The notes: generated from the sequence alone by a model not told the origin. Shown: positions 1 to 8,987, counted from the first letter of the stretch. The stretch is 60,296 nt of DNA from an uncultured Christensenellaceae bacterium (GCA_910587825.1 CAJUNJ010000012.1:1-60296), one strand, 5' to 3'. Program-made: numbers and translations.

Positions 1-1
1 C

Positions 2-262
2 GCTACCGAACAAAAAATCAAATTGCTTGTCTTATACGACTTGCTTTGTCGGCTTACCGACGAGAATCACGCTCTAAATAAACTGAACTGACAGCCGCCG
101 CACATTTCGGCACAATGCCCAAGCGGAATAATAGACACATTGAAACAAGCCATAGCGGAAAATATATCTGTTTCGGCGTGGTCGGCAAATGGAAAAAATG
201 TTGTATCCAAAGATAAACCTTGTTTTATAGCTGAAAGAGTATTAAAAGAAGACAAATTATGA
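2..262 (+). pseudogene. Remnant or interrupted 3' part of an upstream gene
   Basis: Frame 2 is open from the window edge to a TGA at 89-91, then open again to a TGA at 260-262 that overlaps the next ATG by four bases (ATGA). The first 29 codons (with KIKLLVLYDLL and LTDENHALN) resemble the N-terminal helix of WYL-type regulators, which is odd for the end of a gene. The part after the stop is not recognised. It may be a frame-damaged gene or two fragments. Weak call. Confidence 0.25.
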
Positions 263-1653
263 GTAAACAGTGCTTCAACCCCTATCTTCCCGACTATGAA
301 TACATACCCGACGGCGAACCCCGCGTATTCGGGGACAGAGTCTATATTTACGGCTCTCACGATAAATTCAACGGCGGCGGGTTTTGTTTGAACGACTACG
401 TCACCTGGTCGGCCCCCGTCGGAGATTTAAGCGATTGGAGATACGAAGGCGTAATATACAGGAAGTCGGACGACCCCGCTTACAAAGGAAGAGGAAGTAT
501 GTACGCGCCCGACGTGTGTCTTGCGCCCGACGGTAAATATTATCTGTATTACGCGTTCAACCCGGGCATTACGCGCAAAAGCTGGGCAATACGTTGCGCT
601 GTCGCCGACAGTCCCGTCGGTCCGTTCAAGTATCACGGCGAAGTAAATCTGTACAGATATTCGAAGGAGTACTTGCCTTTCGACCCTGCGGTTTACGTTG
701 AAAACGGCAGGGTATGGCTGTATTACGGTTCGGCAATGTTTTTTCCCGTTTTAGGTGTTTTTAAAAAGAATATCAAGGGCGGCGCGGTGGTTGAACTTAA
801 TCCCGAAGATATGCTTACCGTCATAAAAGGGCCCGTACAGACTTTGCCGTCAAACAAAAAATCGGGCAAACACAGCTTTTTCGAAGCTTCGTCTATGCGA
901 AAGATTAACGGCAGATATTACTTTATTTATTCGTCCGCGCTCGGACACGAGCTATGCTATGCGGTCGGTAATTCGCCGACAGGGCCCTTTGCGTACGGCG
1001 GAACGATAGTGTCTAACGGCGATATAGGGCTTCGCGGAATAAAGGGCGTAAAGGACGCGGCGAATTTCTGCGGCAATACGCACGGTTCGATAGCCTGCGA
1101 TAAACAGGGGCGGTATTACATTTTTTATCACCGTCAGACCAACGGACACTGTTTTTCGCGGCAGGGCTGCGCCGAACGTATAACGGTGGAACAAGACGGA
1201 AGCATAAAACAGGTTGAAATGACAAGCTGCGGGCTGAACGGAAAACCGCTTGAAGGCAGGGGCGAATATTCGGCTTCGATAGCCTGCAATTTAACTTGCA
1301 GGAAGGGCGGCGCTTTCTATCTCGCTTTCAAGCGCGGCGGCAGACCGTATTTTACGCAGACGGGCGCGGACAGAAACGACAGCCCCGACCAATATATAGC
1401 TGATATTTCGGACGGCGTTAAGATAGGGTTTAAGTATTTCGAATTTAAAAGCGCCCGAAGCGTCGGGGTAAACGTATCGGGCAAGGCTGACGGCAGGTTC
1501 GTCGTCGACGACGGGCAAAAAACCGTTGCGGAAATATCCGTAAGCGGAGCGGGCTTGTTTACGGCAAATTTAAATATTGCAGACGGTGTTTTCCCGCTGT
1601 TCTTTACCTATAAGGGCAAGGGCAAATGCAACCTGCATTCTATTATACTTTAA
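259..1653 (+). CDS. Glycoside hydrolase family 43-like protein
   Basis: Predicted cytoplasmic five-bladed beta-propeller glycosidase of the GH43/GH62/GH32 fold, acting on arabinose-, xylose- or galactose-containing oligosaccharides; the substrate cannot be read from sequence. The N-terminus has the family pattern NPYLPDYEYIPDGEP followed by RVYIYGSHD. Blade repeats such as APDGKYYLYYAF and the FFEASSMRKINGRYYFIYSS segment carry candidate acidic catalytic residues. The last ~120 residues look like an accessory beta-sandwich. No signal peptide is visible. The 464-aa length suits single-domain GH43 plus a C-terminal module. The ATG overlaps the upstream stop (ATGA), so translation is probably coupled. 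It lies just before the GH3 island, consistent with glycan use. Confidence 0.85.
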   Translation: MSKQCFNPYLPDYEYIPDGEPRVFGDRVYIYGSHDKFNGGGFCLNDYVTWSAPVGDLSDWRYEGVIYRKSDDPAYKGRGSMYAPDVCLAPDGKYYLYYAFNPGITRKSWAIRCAVADSPVGPFKYHGEVNLYRYSKEYLPFDPAVYVENGRVWLYYGSAMFFPVLGVFKKNIKGGAVVELNPEDMLTVIKGPVQTLPSNKKSGKHSFFEASSMRKINGRYYFIYSSALGHELCYAVGNSPTGPFAYGGTIVSNGDIGLRGIKGVKDAANFCGNTHGSIACDKQGRYYIFYHRQTNGHCFSRQGCAERITVEQDGSIKQVEMTSCGLNGKPLEGRGEYSASIACNLTCRKGGAFYLAFKRGGRPYFTQTGADRNDSPDQYIADISDGVKIGFKYFEFKSARSVGVNVSGKADGRFVVDDGQKTVAEISVSGAGLFTANLNIADGVFPLFFTYKGKGKCNLHSIIL

Positions 1654-1658
1654 AAAAT

Positions 1659-1692
1659 GCCGCGGCGGAGAGTATCAACTCCCTGCCGCGGC
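1659..1692 (+). terminator. Probable terminator of the GH43 gene
   Basis: Inverted repeat GCCGCGGCGGAG / CTCC..GCCGCGGC starting six bases after the stop codon. The run of T after it is short, so strength is uncertain. Confidence 0.5.
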
Positions 1693-1720
1693 TTTGTCCG
1701 CGAGATAAAAATACAACGTA

Positions 1721-1755
1721 TGCGCCGCGTCCCGCTTCAAGCGAGACGCGGCGCA
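1721..1755 (-). terminator. Terminator of rubredoxin gene
   Basis: Perfect 11-bp stem TGCGCCGCGTC / GACGCGGCGCA lies just past the rubredoxin stop on the minus strand and is followed on that strand by a T-rich stretch. Confidence 0.6.
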
Positions 1756-1764
1756 TAGCGCTTG

Positions 1765-1920
1765 TCAGTCCTTGTAAAATTGGTCTTTGTTTGCCATACA
1801 TACGGGGCAAACGAAATCTTCGGGAACGTCTTCCCATTTTGTGCCGGGGACTATGTCGCCTTCGGGATAACCCTCCGCTTCGTCATAGCTCCAGCCGCAT
1901 AATTCGCAAACGTATTTCAT
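1765..1920 (-). CDS. Rubredoxin
   Basis: Small Fe(SCys)4 electron carrier of anaerobes, used in detoxifying oxygen and peroxide or as a redox partner of flavoproteins. The 51-residue product has both CxxC pairs, CELCGW near residues 5-8 and CPVC near 38-41, plus the conserved YDEAEG and DVPEDFVCP segments. The start was placed at the internal ATG because an AGGAG ribosome-binding site sits 8-9 bases upstream; the 22 codons before it have no family match. It is monocistronic, with its own terminator, and converges with the GH43 gene. Confidence 0.93.
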   Translation of the reverse strand: MKYVCELCGWSYDEAEGYPEGDIVPGTKWEDVPEDFVCPVCMANKDQFYKD

Positions 1921-2047
1921 TGGAAAATCTCCTTTTACGCTATTATTATGTTTAATCGGCGGTAATTTATGCGCAAGCTGTTTCATTTGCGCAACCGCAT
2001 ACTTGCGGGGCGTACGCGCGCAAACGCAATGTTTTTTATAAATAGAA

Positions 2048-2076
2048 TTGACAACGGGGGCAAATAATGTTATAAT
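2048..2076 (+). promoter_or_regulatory. Sigma-A-type promoter of the LytTR regulator
   Basis: TTGACA (2048-2053), 17-nt spacer, TATAAT (2071-2076): full consensus, 31 nt before the ATG at 2108, which has a GGGAG ribosome-binding site. Confidence 0.85.
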
Positions 2077-2107
2077 TCGCGCATACGATTAAAAACGGGA
2101 GAGCGTA

Positions 2108-2830
2108 ATGATACGTATTGCCTATGTTGACGACAATATATCCGAAAGCGATGACGTTATAGCTTTATTGAAGCGTTATATAGACTCTCGCTGCGAAGAA
2201 AAGATAATTGCAGAGTTTTTTACCGACGCTATGGATTTTGTATCCAATTATAAATTTTGCTACGATTTGATTTTCATTGACCCGCAGACAAACAACGGCA
2301 ACGGTCAGAGAATAATTGACGAGCTGAGAAAAATAAATCCCGACGTAATTTTGGTGTTAGTATCCAAAACCGATAAGTTTGCCATATACGGCTATACCGT
2401 GAGCGCGGCGGACTACTTGCTTAAATCCTCAACCCAAGCTGTGATAAACGGCGTTATCGGAAAGGCTTTGACCAAAGCGTTTTTGAAAAATCGAAGGGGG
2501 GGGGGTGTCAACCTTATTCGCGACGGCAGCGTCGTAAGAGTTCCTGTATCAGATATAATATATCTTGAAAAATTTGAACACACGCTCATTTACCATACCG
2601 AACACGGAAATTTTAAAACCAAGCTGTCTTTAAAGGACGTTGAAAAGTATTTCGGGGCGGCGGGCTTTATCAAGTGCAACAGGGGAATGCTGGTAAACAG
2701 CAGTTATATAATAAGCTTTAACAAGCACGAAGTTTGTTTGGGCGATAAAATCGTTCCCATAAGCCGCGGGCAGTATAAAGAGTTTGCCGCCGAATACCAA
2801 AAACTTTTCAATATAAAATTGCATCTTTGA
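2108..2830 (+). CDS. LytTR-family response regulator
   Basis: DNA-binding response regulator. Residues 1-125 are a receiver domain: the acidic pair VDD at 7-9, the likely phosphoacceptor D58 in LIFIDPQ, and a K near 106 in ADYLLKSS. Residues ~135-235 are a LytTR domain with IIYLEKFEHTLIYHT, FIKCNRGMLVNSSYI and PISRGQYKEF. A run of ten G bases encodes a triple-Gly linker between the domains (see repeat). No sensor kinase is adjacent, so the partner is elsewhere or the protein is an orphan. A LytTR-type direct-repeat site lies 150 nt downstream, before the GH3 gene, making that operon the likely target. Strong consensus promoter upstream. Confidence 0.9.
   Translation: MIRIAYVDDNISESDDVIALLKRYIDSRCEEKIIAEFFTDAMDFVSNYKFCYDLIFIDPQTNNGNGQRIIDELRKINPDVILVLVSKTDKFAIYGYTVSAADYLLKSSTQAVINGVIGKALTKAFLKNRRGGGVNLIRDGSVVRVPVSDIIYLEKFEHTLIYHTEHGNFKTKLSLKDVEKYFGAAGFIKCNRGMLVNSSYIISFNKHEVCLGDKIVPISRGQYKEFAAEYQKLFNIKLHL
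2496..2505 (+). repeat. Homopolymeric G10 tract inside the LytTR regulator gene
   Basis: Ten consecutive G bases encode the linker between receiver and LytTR domains. A one-base slip would remove the DNA-binding domain. Confidence 0.95.
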
Positions 2831-2865
2831 AATTAACTTTCCATATTATATAATCATTCAACCGT

Positions 2866-2897
2866 AAAACCGATAGGGCTTGCCTTATCGGTTTTTT
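2866..2897 (+). terminator. Intrinsic terminator after the LytTR gene
   Basis: Stem AAAACCGATA ... TATCGGTTTT around a short loop, running into TTTTTT. Confidence 0.85.
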
Positions 2898-2979
2898 ATA
2901 TGTTGTCTGCCCGAAAACGCCTTAAAACCGTAAAAACGGTTATAATTGACTTTTAATGTAGAAAATTGACTAAATTGTT

Positions 2980-3010
2980 GCAGTATATGTACTTCAATTT
3001 AACAGTTTAT
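2980..3010 (+). promoter_or_regulatory. LytTR-type direct-repeat operator
   Basis: Two imperfect direct repeats, CAGTATATGTAC (2981-2992) and CAGTTTATGTAC (3003-3014), are spaced exactly 22 bp, two helical turns. The second contains ACAGTTTAT, which matches the known LytTR 9-mer pattern [TA][AC][CA]GTTN[AG][TG] at every position. A -10-like GATAAA lies at 3042 with no good -35, as expected of an activated promoter. The target is the GH3 operon starting at 3097. Confidence 0.6.
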
Positions 3011-3096
3011 GTACCTGCGCACCATTTTTAAAATTTATTGTGATAAACTACGACCGCTTACACAGATAAACTGTGAAAAATAAATGGAGGAAATTT

Positions 3097-6000
3097 ATGA
3101 CAACAAGAACAAAACGCAAATATGCAAAGTTGCTTGCCGCCGCAGTAGCCGCTACTATGACCGCAAGCATTTGCATGACCTCGGTTGCCGCTTTTGCGAA
3201 AGCTGATTTGTCTACTACCAAAAAGTTCTCAAATAAGTATTCGTCATTGGCGGACGCGCTTAAAGCTTCGGGTGAATTAAACGAGCAGATTGAAGCCGAA
3301 GGCATCGTAATGCTTAAAAACAAGACCGAAGGCGGTAAGGCTCCCCTTGCAAAGGGTGCAAAAGTTACCGTACTCGGTAAATATTCGCTTTCCCCGTCGT
3401 TCGGCGGAGCGGGCTCGGGTTCTATTAAACGCCCCGGCAGAAATGCCGCAGACCAGAAGTACGTAAGCGAAAACGCTACGGGCTTCTATGAAGGTCTTGA
3501 AAAGGACGGCAATCTTGTTACCAACCAAGCCGTTAAGGACGTATATGCGGGACTCGGAAAATACAGCTATGAAGACGGCAAGTATATGCAGCTTGTCACC
3601 GAAGGCGAGGGCGAAGTAGAGTTTGCTGGAAATAAGTACAACAGCCTTTCGGCGGACGGTACTTTGCAATCTGTTACCAATTATCAGGAATACAATACCG
3701 CGATAGTAGTCATTACGAGAACGGGTTCGGAATTCTACGACAACGCGGCTTATAATGTGGCAGGTCACACCGATACGACCGACCACTATCTCGAATTAAA
3801 CGACAGCGAAAAAGAGCTTATGGCTTACGCCAAGAAGAACTTTAACAAGGTTATCGTCCTTCTCAACGGCCCCAGCGCACTCGAAGTCGACGACTTGAAG
3901 AATGACGACGGCATTGACGCAATGTACTGGGTAGGCCAGCCCGGCTGGAACGGCTTCAACGTTTTGGGCGACGTTCTTACGGGTAAAATAAATCCTTCCG
4001 GTAAATTGGTTGACGAATGGTTTACCAAGTTCGAATACGACCCCACCTGGTACAACTGGGGTTCCTACGGACAGGCGGAAATAGTAATCAACGGTTCAAC
4101 CGATCGTGCAACCGGTACAGATAAATCTACCACGGTCGATATGTTGTTGCCCCCCACGTCGGATCTTACTGCCAACGGCGCGCGCGACAATGCGATGGAC
4201 TATGCGGAAGGTATATACCTCGGCTACCGCTATGCGGAAACCGTTTACGAAATCCTTGCCAAGGAAAACAAGGAAAACGCAGACGCCTGGTATGCAAACA
4301 CTATCTCGTATCCCTTCGGCTACGGTTTAAGCTATTCTTCGTTTACCAAGAAGATAACCGAAATTTCGGGCGATTTAAGCAGGGAAGACGGCAAAATCAC
4401 CGTTAAAGTAGAAGTGGAAAACACCGGCACGGCGGCAGGCAAGGAAGTTGTGCAGATTTACTCTTCCGCACCCTATACCGACGGCGGTATCGAAAAAGCG
4501 GCTTGCGACCTTGTAGGCTTCGGCAAGACAGGACTGCTTGAAGCCGGCGCAAAAGAGACCGTCGAAGTAGAAATAGCAGTAAAAGACCTTGCGGCTTTCG
4601 ACTACAACGACGCCAACAAAAACGAAAATTACGGCTACGAACTCGAAGCGGGCAAATACGTAATTTCCGTACGCGACGATTCGCATACGGTTGCAGACAG
4701 CAAGGAGCTTACCGCAGCCGATACCCTTACAGGCTGGGACGAAGACGGCAACGCCGCAACTCCCAACAACATTTTCAGCCAGAAAGGCAATAACTGGGAA
4801 ATGTACAACACTCTCGCTTACAACTGGACGATCAGCGGAGACAACCACTACATAACCCGCGGAACGACCGACGAGGATTCTACAAACCTCAGCCTTAAAG
4901 AATTTGCAACCGCGGCTGCGGACGTTATGGGCGAGGACGCGACGAAAAAGGACGCGGCTAAGAACCAGATTAAAAAGCTTGCATGGTTGCTTACGGACGA
5001 CAACTCGTTCACCGACGCGGCTATAAGTTCCAGACATCAGCAGCACGGCGCGACCAACGACCCCTGCCACGACAAGGATAACGCGCTTACGGCTGATTTC
5101 GAAACTAATTACCAAAACGTCTGGACAAAGGAATATTCCGATTTGCCCGAGGGCTGGACTCAGGCTTCGGCGGTCGGCGCAAACAGAATACAGGCTTATA
5201 CGTTACTCGGCGAGCCTATGTATCTTGAAAACGGCACAGAAAATCCCAAGTGGACGGCGTTTATGAACCAGTTCACTTACGAAGAATTGGCTCTTCACGG
5301 ACAGAGCGGTTCGTTCAGCACCCCCGCGGTCGCATCGGTAGGTCTTCCCAAAACGGCTGACGCCGACGGCCCCGCGCAGATGGGCAGAGGCTGGACGTGG
5401 ACTTGCGAAGTTGTAATATCTTCCACCTGGAACCTTGAACTCGCTTATGAGCAGGGCTTGCAGAACGGTTACGAATCTATGCTTCAGAATGTAAACGGCT
5501 GGTACGGACCTGCGGCAAACAACCACCGCAACCCGCTGTCGGGACGTAACTTCGAGTACTACTCGCAGGACGGCGTGCAGGGCGGACTGATGTGCGCGGC
5601 TATCGTAAAGGGCGCAACCGATCTGGGCGTTCACGTATACTTAAAGCACGCGTTTATGAACGATCAGGAAACCCAGCGTTACGGTATGGCAACGTTCGCT
5701 ACCGAACAGGCGCTTCGTCTTATATACTCGAAGCCTTGGGAGCTGGCAATCAGACTCGGCAACCTCAACGGTACGATGTCCGCGTTCAACAATATAGGTA
5801 ACGCATCTTCTTCAAGCTATGCTGTAATGATTCAGCTTTACGAAAACGAATGGGGCTTTGACGGCTACTCCGTAACGGATATGTACGGCGGCGAAGGCGG
5901 AAGCTACCACAATATGTGGTCGGCGGCACAGATGGCGCGCGGACACAATATACCTCTCGGAAGCGTGGCTAACAAGGGCAAGCCCAATAAAGATTCGGGC

Positions 6001-7194
6001 GTATGGTCGGCAACCGCAAACGGCGGCAAGGGCGGCGTTATGATAAAGGGCACGCCTACGGCTACCGCAGAAGATACCGAAAGCCCTACGCAGTGGTATT
6101 GGGTACGTACAACTGCTATGCATATGATGTATACGCAGGTAAACAACAACGCTATGAAGAACGGTATGCCTTTGAATGTTGTTAAAACCGACGTCAGCAT
6201 AAAAGGATTAACGGGCGTTGCGATTGAGCCCGTCACCGTAGTCGATACGGCGGCTCTCAATAAATTCTTCGGCACAGGCAATTACGTTGTAACGGCAAGC
6301 GGTTTACCCGAAGGTTTAACCTGTTCAGAAGCGGGCGTTATATCGGGTATTGCAAAGACTACAAAGACCGGAACGATTACCGTTACGGCATCAGGTAAAG
6401 ATAAAGAAAGCTGGATTAATGTCAGCGGAAATATTAATGTTGCGTTTTCAACTAGCAAAGTTGTTGCTGTTGATAAGAGCGGTGTTATAGAAACTGACGC
6501 GGCGGTAGAACTTACAGCGGATAACTACGTCGAAAACGGCGGGCTTGTTCAAGAAAACCTCAATAAATATATTTCGCATACGTGGTCAATCAAAGGCACC
6601 CTTCCCGAAGGTCTGACTTTTGACAAAACGACAGGCGCAATTTCCGGTACCGCTACCGTAAAAGGAACATATAGCGTAACCGTAACCGATACTTACGTTA
6701 AAGTTACACAGGGGTGGCGCGGATTAAGCCGTACTACGGAAAATTACCAGACGCCTTATGAAATCACGGTAGTCGGCGAATGGGCGCTTGTAGGCGGACA
6801 TCTCTATCACTTCGGCGAAGATCTCGGCTTGGTACAGGGTCCCGCGGGCGTACCCGGTATCCCCGGACAAGACGGTACAGACGGCGCACCCGGACAGGAC
6901 GGCGCACCCGGACAGGACGGCAAACCCGGTGCTGACGGCGCGGCGGGAGTAGGCATAACCGGCGCTACCATAAACAGCGAAGGACACCTTATACTTACTC
7001 TTTCCGACGGAACGACAATCGACGCAGGTCTTGTTAAGGGCGCAGACGGCGCTCCCGGACAGAACGGCGCGGACGGAAAGGGCGGCTGCGGCTCGACCAT
7101 AGGTATGGAAACCGTAATACCCGTAGCGGGCGCGTTCGCACTCGTATGCGCGGCAATAGTTGCCAAAAAGCTTATGGCAAAAAAGGACAACTGA
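3097..7194 (+). CDS. Surface-anchored GH3 glycosidase with permuted domains and collagen-like stalk
   Basis: Secreted, membrane-anchored family 3 glycosidase (beta-glucosidase or beta-xylosidase type). Order: signal peptide (1-34); the alpha/beta-sandwich domain that is normally C-terminal (IEAEGIVMLKN, then YPFGYGLSYSSF); a fibronectin-like domain (GKEVVQIY, DLVGFGKTGLL); then the TIM-barrel domain that is normally N-terminal, with YGPAANNHRNPLSGRNFEYY, KHAFMNDQET and nucleophile D928 in GYSVTDMYGG. This reversed order is known in some Clostridia beta-glucosidases. Two putative Ig-type repeats follow (LPEGLT..ISG, twice), then G-x-y triplets from ~1248 and a C-terminal GCGS, membrane helix and KK tail. 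The start at 3097 was chosen for its GGAGG box; an upstream in-frame ATG lacks one. First gene of a three-gene unit. Confidence 0.88.
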   Translation: MTTRTKRKYAKLLAAAVAATMTASICMTSVAAFAKADLSTTKKFSNKYSSLADALKASGELNEQIEAEGIVMLKNKTEGGKAPLAKGAKVTVLGKYSLSPSFGGAGSGSIKRPGRNAADQKYVSENATGFYEGLEKDGNLVTNQAVKDVYAGLGKYSYEDGKYMQLVTEGEGEVEFAGNKYNSLSADGTLQSVTNYQEYNTAIVVITRTGSEFYDNAAYNVAGHTDTTDHYLELNDSEKELMAYAKKNFNKVIVLLNGPSALEVDDLKNDDGIDAMYWVGQPGWNGFNVLGDVLTGKINPSGKLVDEWFTKFEYDPTWYNWGSYGQAEIVINGSTDRATGTDKSTTVDMLLPPTSDLTANGARDNAMDYAEGIYLGYRYAETVYEILAKENKENADAWYANTISYPFGYGLSYSSFTKKITEISGDLSREDGKITVKVEVENTGTAAGKEVVQIYSSAPYTDGGIEKAACDLVGFGKTGLLEAGAKETVEVEIAVKDLAAFDYNDANKNENYGYELEAGKYVISVRDDSHTVADSKELTAADTLTGWDEDGNAATPNNIFSQKGNNWEMYNTLAYNWTISGDNHYITRGTTDEDSTNLSLKEFATAAADVMGEDATKKDAAKNQIKKLAWLLTDDNSFTDAAISSRHQQHGATNDPCHDKDNALTADFETNYQNVWTKEYSDLPEGWTQASAVGANRIQAYTLLGEPMYLENGTENPKWTAFMNQFTYEELALHGQSGSFSTPAVASVGLPKTADADGPAQMGRGWTWTCEVVISSTWNLELAYEQGLQNGYESMLQNVNGWYGPAANNHRNPLSGRNFEYYSQDGVQGGLMCAAIVKGATDLGVHVYLKHAFMNDQETQRYGMATFATEQALRLIYSKPWELAIRLGNLNGTMSAFNNIGNASSSSYAVMIQLYENEWGFDGYSVTDMYGGEGGSYHNMWSAAQMARGHNIPLGSVANKGKPNKDSGVWSATANGGKGGVMIKGTPTATAEDTESPTQWYWVRTTAMHMMYTQVNNNAMKNGMPLNVVKTDVSIKGLTGVAIEPVTVVDTAALNKFFGTGNYVVTASGLPEGLTCSEAGVISGIAKTTKTGTITVTASGKDKESWINVSGNINVAFSTSKVVAVDKSGVIETDAAVELTADNYVENGGLVQENLNKYISHTWSIKGTLPEGLTFDKTTGAISGTATVKGTYSVTVTDTYVKVTQGWRGLSRTTENYQTPYEITVVGEWALVGGHLYHFGEDLGLVQGPAGVPGIPGQDGTDGAPGQDGAPGQDGKPGADGAAGVGITGATINSEGHLILTLSDGTTIDAGLVKGADGAPGQNGADGKGGCGSTIGMETVIPVAGAFALVCAAIVAKKLMAKKDN

Positions 7195-7239
7195 TAAACT
7201 CTGATAAATAATTTATCGGGTTACGACTGAACAGACATC

Positions 7240-7261
7240 AGCCCCGAAGCAGTTCGGGGCT
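7240..7261 (+). terminator. Hairpin between GH3 and lipoprotein genes
   Basis: AGCCCCGAA / TTCGGGGCT stem with weak T-richness after it. It may act as a partial terminator or a 3' stabiliser that tunes expression of the downstream genes. Confidence 0.5.
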
Positions 7262-7290
7262 GTATGTTTGTAATATAAGCGGAGGTTTAA

Positions 7291-8967
7291 ATGAAATATT
7301 CTATAAGAAGAAGAGTAGTTGCCGCCGTGCTTGCTTCTGTTATGGTTTTACCCGTCGCGCTCAGCGCGTGCGGGCCGAAAAAGCAGGGCGACGGAGACGA
7401 ATGGACGATTACGTTAAATTATAACGACGGGGTATCGCGCAACAGCTATATTTATGTGGACAAGGAGAACGGTGCGGTAAAACAGCCAGACAATCCCGTG
7501 CGCGAAGGGTTTACCTTCGACGGCTGGTATACCTCGGCGGAAGGCGGTGAGGAGGTTAACATTTCAACCCTTACAAACGCGGACGCCACAGTTTACGCGC
7601 ATTGGGCAAAAGCCTCTTATACCGTATCTTTCGACTGCAATTACGGGGCGGGTGAAATATATGAAACCGCCACGGTTGAATACGGCGGTAAAGTAACCGC
7701 ACCGGAAACAAATCCCGAAAGGGAGGGTTACGTTTTCAGTTATTGGTCGCCTACCGCGGACGGAACGGTCGCCGTGGATTTCAATACGTACATTGTAAAA
7801 AGAGACGTCACCTTATATGCAAAATGGCGTGACGCAAATATCGTAATGTACAACGTAACGCTTGACTACAACAACGGCACGGAAGAAAAAGCCGTATACG
7901 AAGTGGAACAGGGCGGTAAAATCAGTAAGAGCAACGCCAACAAAGCAACGCGTAAGGGGTATACGCTTATCGGCTATGCGGAAAACGCGGAAGCGCAGCC
8001 TTCGGACGCGGGTATCATAAAAATAGACGATTTCCCTTATACGCCTACGTCAAGCTGTACGCTGTATGCCGTATGGGAAAAGACGCTGTACACCGCTTCG
8101 TTCCGTTATAACTATTACGACAACCCCAAAGACGCAAGTAATAACGGCGCCGTTTACGAAAGAAAAGACTATTATTATCAGGATACGTTAAACGCGCCCG
8201 AAACCGACCCCGTACGTCAGGGTTATATATTCGAAGGCTGGTATACTCTTGCCACCAACAAAGGCGTCAAGGTGGAATTCCCTATGACAGCGGGAGACAG
8301 CAGCGCTAACTATTACGCGCACTGGAAGTCGGAAGACGTCTATACCGACATACTGGACGCCGAATATACCGATTTCGACCCTACGGTCACCTGGCCCGGA
8401 TATTCGGGCGGAGCGTCGGGTAACAACTGCATAATCGGCGCCGACGTCGACGGCGTGCGCGTGGATAAGTATCCTATGAACTCGCAGAGACCTGCCCATA
8501 AGGGCTTCTACGTTACGTTCCAATATGCAAAGGGACTCGGGCTTACTTTCGAATTCTACGTAACCGAAACCATTACGGGCGCGTCGCTTATTGCAAACTG
8601 GGGCGTAGAGCTTGCCGGCGATCCCGGTCAGGCAAACTATATGACATTCGGTCCTTCCGGCGAAAACGCGTATGAGATTGCGCTTGACGGTACACCTTTG
8701 AACTATACTCCTGCCAACGTGGGCGGCGAAGATGCGCAAGTCGGCGGTCAGTTCAAGAGCCATTTCAAGGAATTTACGCTTATGACGGGGCTTACGCTTA
8801 CCGCGGGCAAGCATACGATTACTATGATTCCCAGAAACGACAACGACGCATTCGGCGGCGTGCTTGCTTCCGTCGCGCCTATGACGGACTATATCCGCTT
8901 TGCGTACGGCGGTACGGGCAAGCTTTACTGGAATCCCGTTTACGACAATCTGGATAAGAAGAATTAA
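7291..8967 (+). CDS. InlB B-repeat lipoprotein with C-terminal carbohydrate-binding-like domain
   Basis: Lipid-anchored surface protein. Signal peptide with lipobox LSAC and acceptor Cys27. Four InlB-type B-repeats of ~70 residues follow, marked by REGFTFDGWYT, REGYVFSYW, RKGYTLIGYA and RQGYIFEGWYT, each ending in a YAHW/YAKW/YAVW motif. The last ~200 residues form a beta-rich domain (VTFQYAKGLGLTFEFYV, LTAGKHTITMI) like carbohydrate-binding modules that cap glycosidases. No catalytic motif is recognised. Sitting between two GH3 genes, it probably presents or captures glycan for them. GGAGG ribosome-binding site. Confidence 0.8.
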   Translation: MKYSIRRRVVAAVLASVMVLPVALSACGPKKQGDGDEWTITLNYNDGVSRNSYIYVDKENGAVKQPDNPVREGFTFDGWYTSAEGGEEVNISTLTNADATVYAHWAKASYTVSFDCNYGAGEIYETATVEYGGKVTAPETNPEREGYVFSYWSPTADGTVAVDFNTYIVKRDVTLYAKWRDANIVMYNVTLDYNNGTEEKAVYEVEQGGKISKSNANKATRKGYTLIGYAENAEAQPSDAGIIKIDDFPYTPTSSCTLYAVWEKTLYTASFRYNYYDNPKDASNNGAVYERKDYYYQDTLNAPETDPVRQGYIFEGWYTLATNKGVKVEFPMTAGDSSANYYAHWKSEDVYTDILDAEYTDFDPTVTWPGYSGGASGNNCIIGADVDGVRVDKYPMNSQRPAHKGFYVTFQYAKGLGLTFEFYVTETITGASLIANWGVELAGDPGQANYMTFGPSGENAYEIALDGTPLNYTPANVGGEDAQVGGQFKSHFKEFTLMTGLTLTAGKHTITMIPRNDNDAFGGVLASVAPMTDYIRFAYGGTGKLYWNPVYDNLDKKN

Positions 8968-8987
8968 CAGGTGTTCGGAGGATAACA

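Noticed and set aside
3073..3096. Upstream in-frame ATG of the first GH3 gene
   Set aside because: The GGAGG box lies between it and ATG 3097, and the signal peptide fits the later start.
4375..5115. 246-codon minus-strand ORF inside the first GH3 gene
   Set aside because: It mirrors GH3 codons with conserved enzyme motifs on the plus strand, has no ribosome-binding site, and its translation is biased without family features.
6807..7190. Minus-strand ORF rich in Pro, Ser and Ala
   Set aside because: It is the complement of the collagen-like Gly-x-y repeats and the C-terminal anchor of the GH3 protein.
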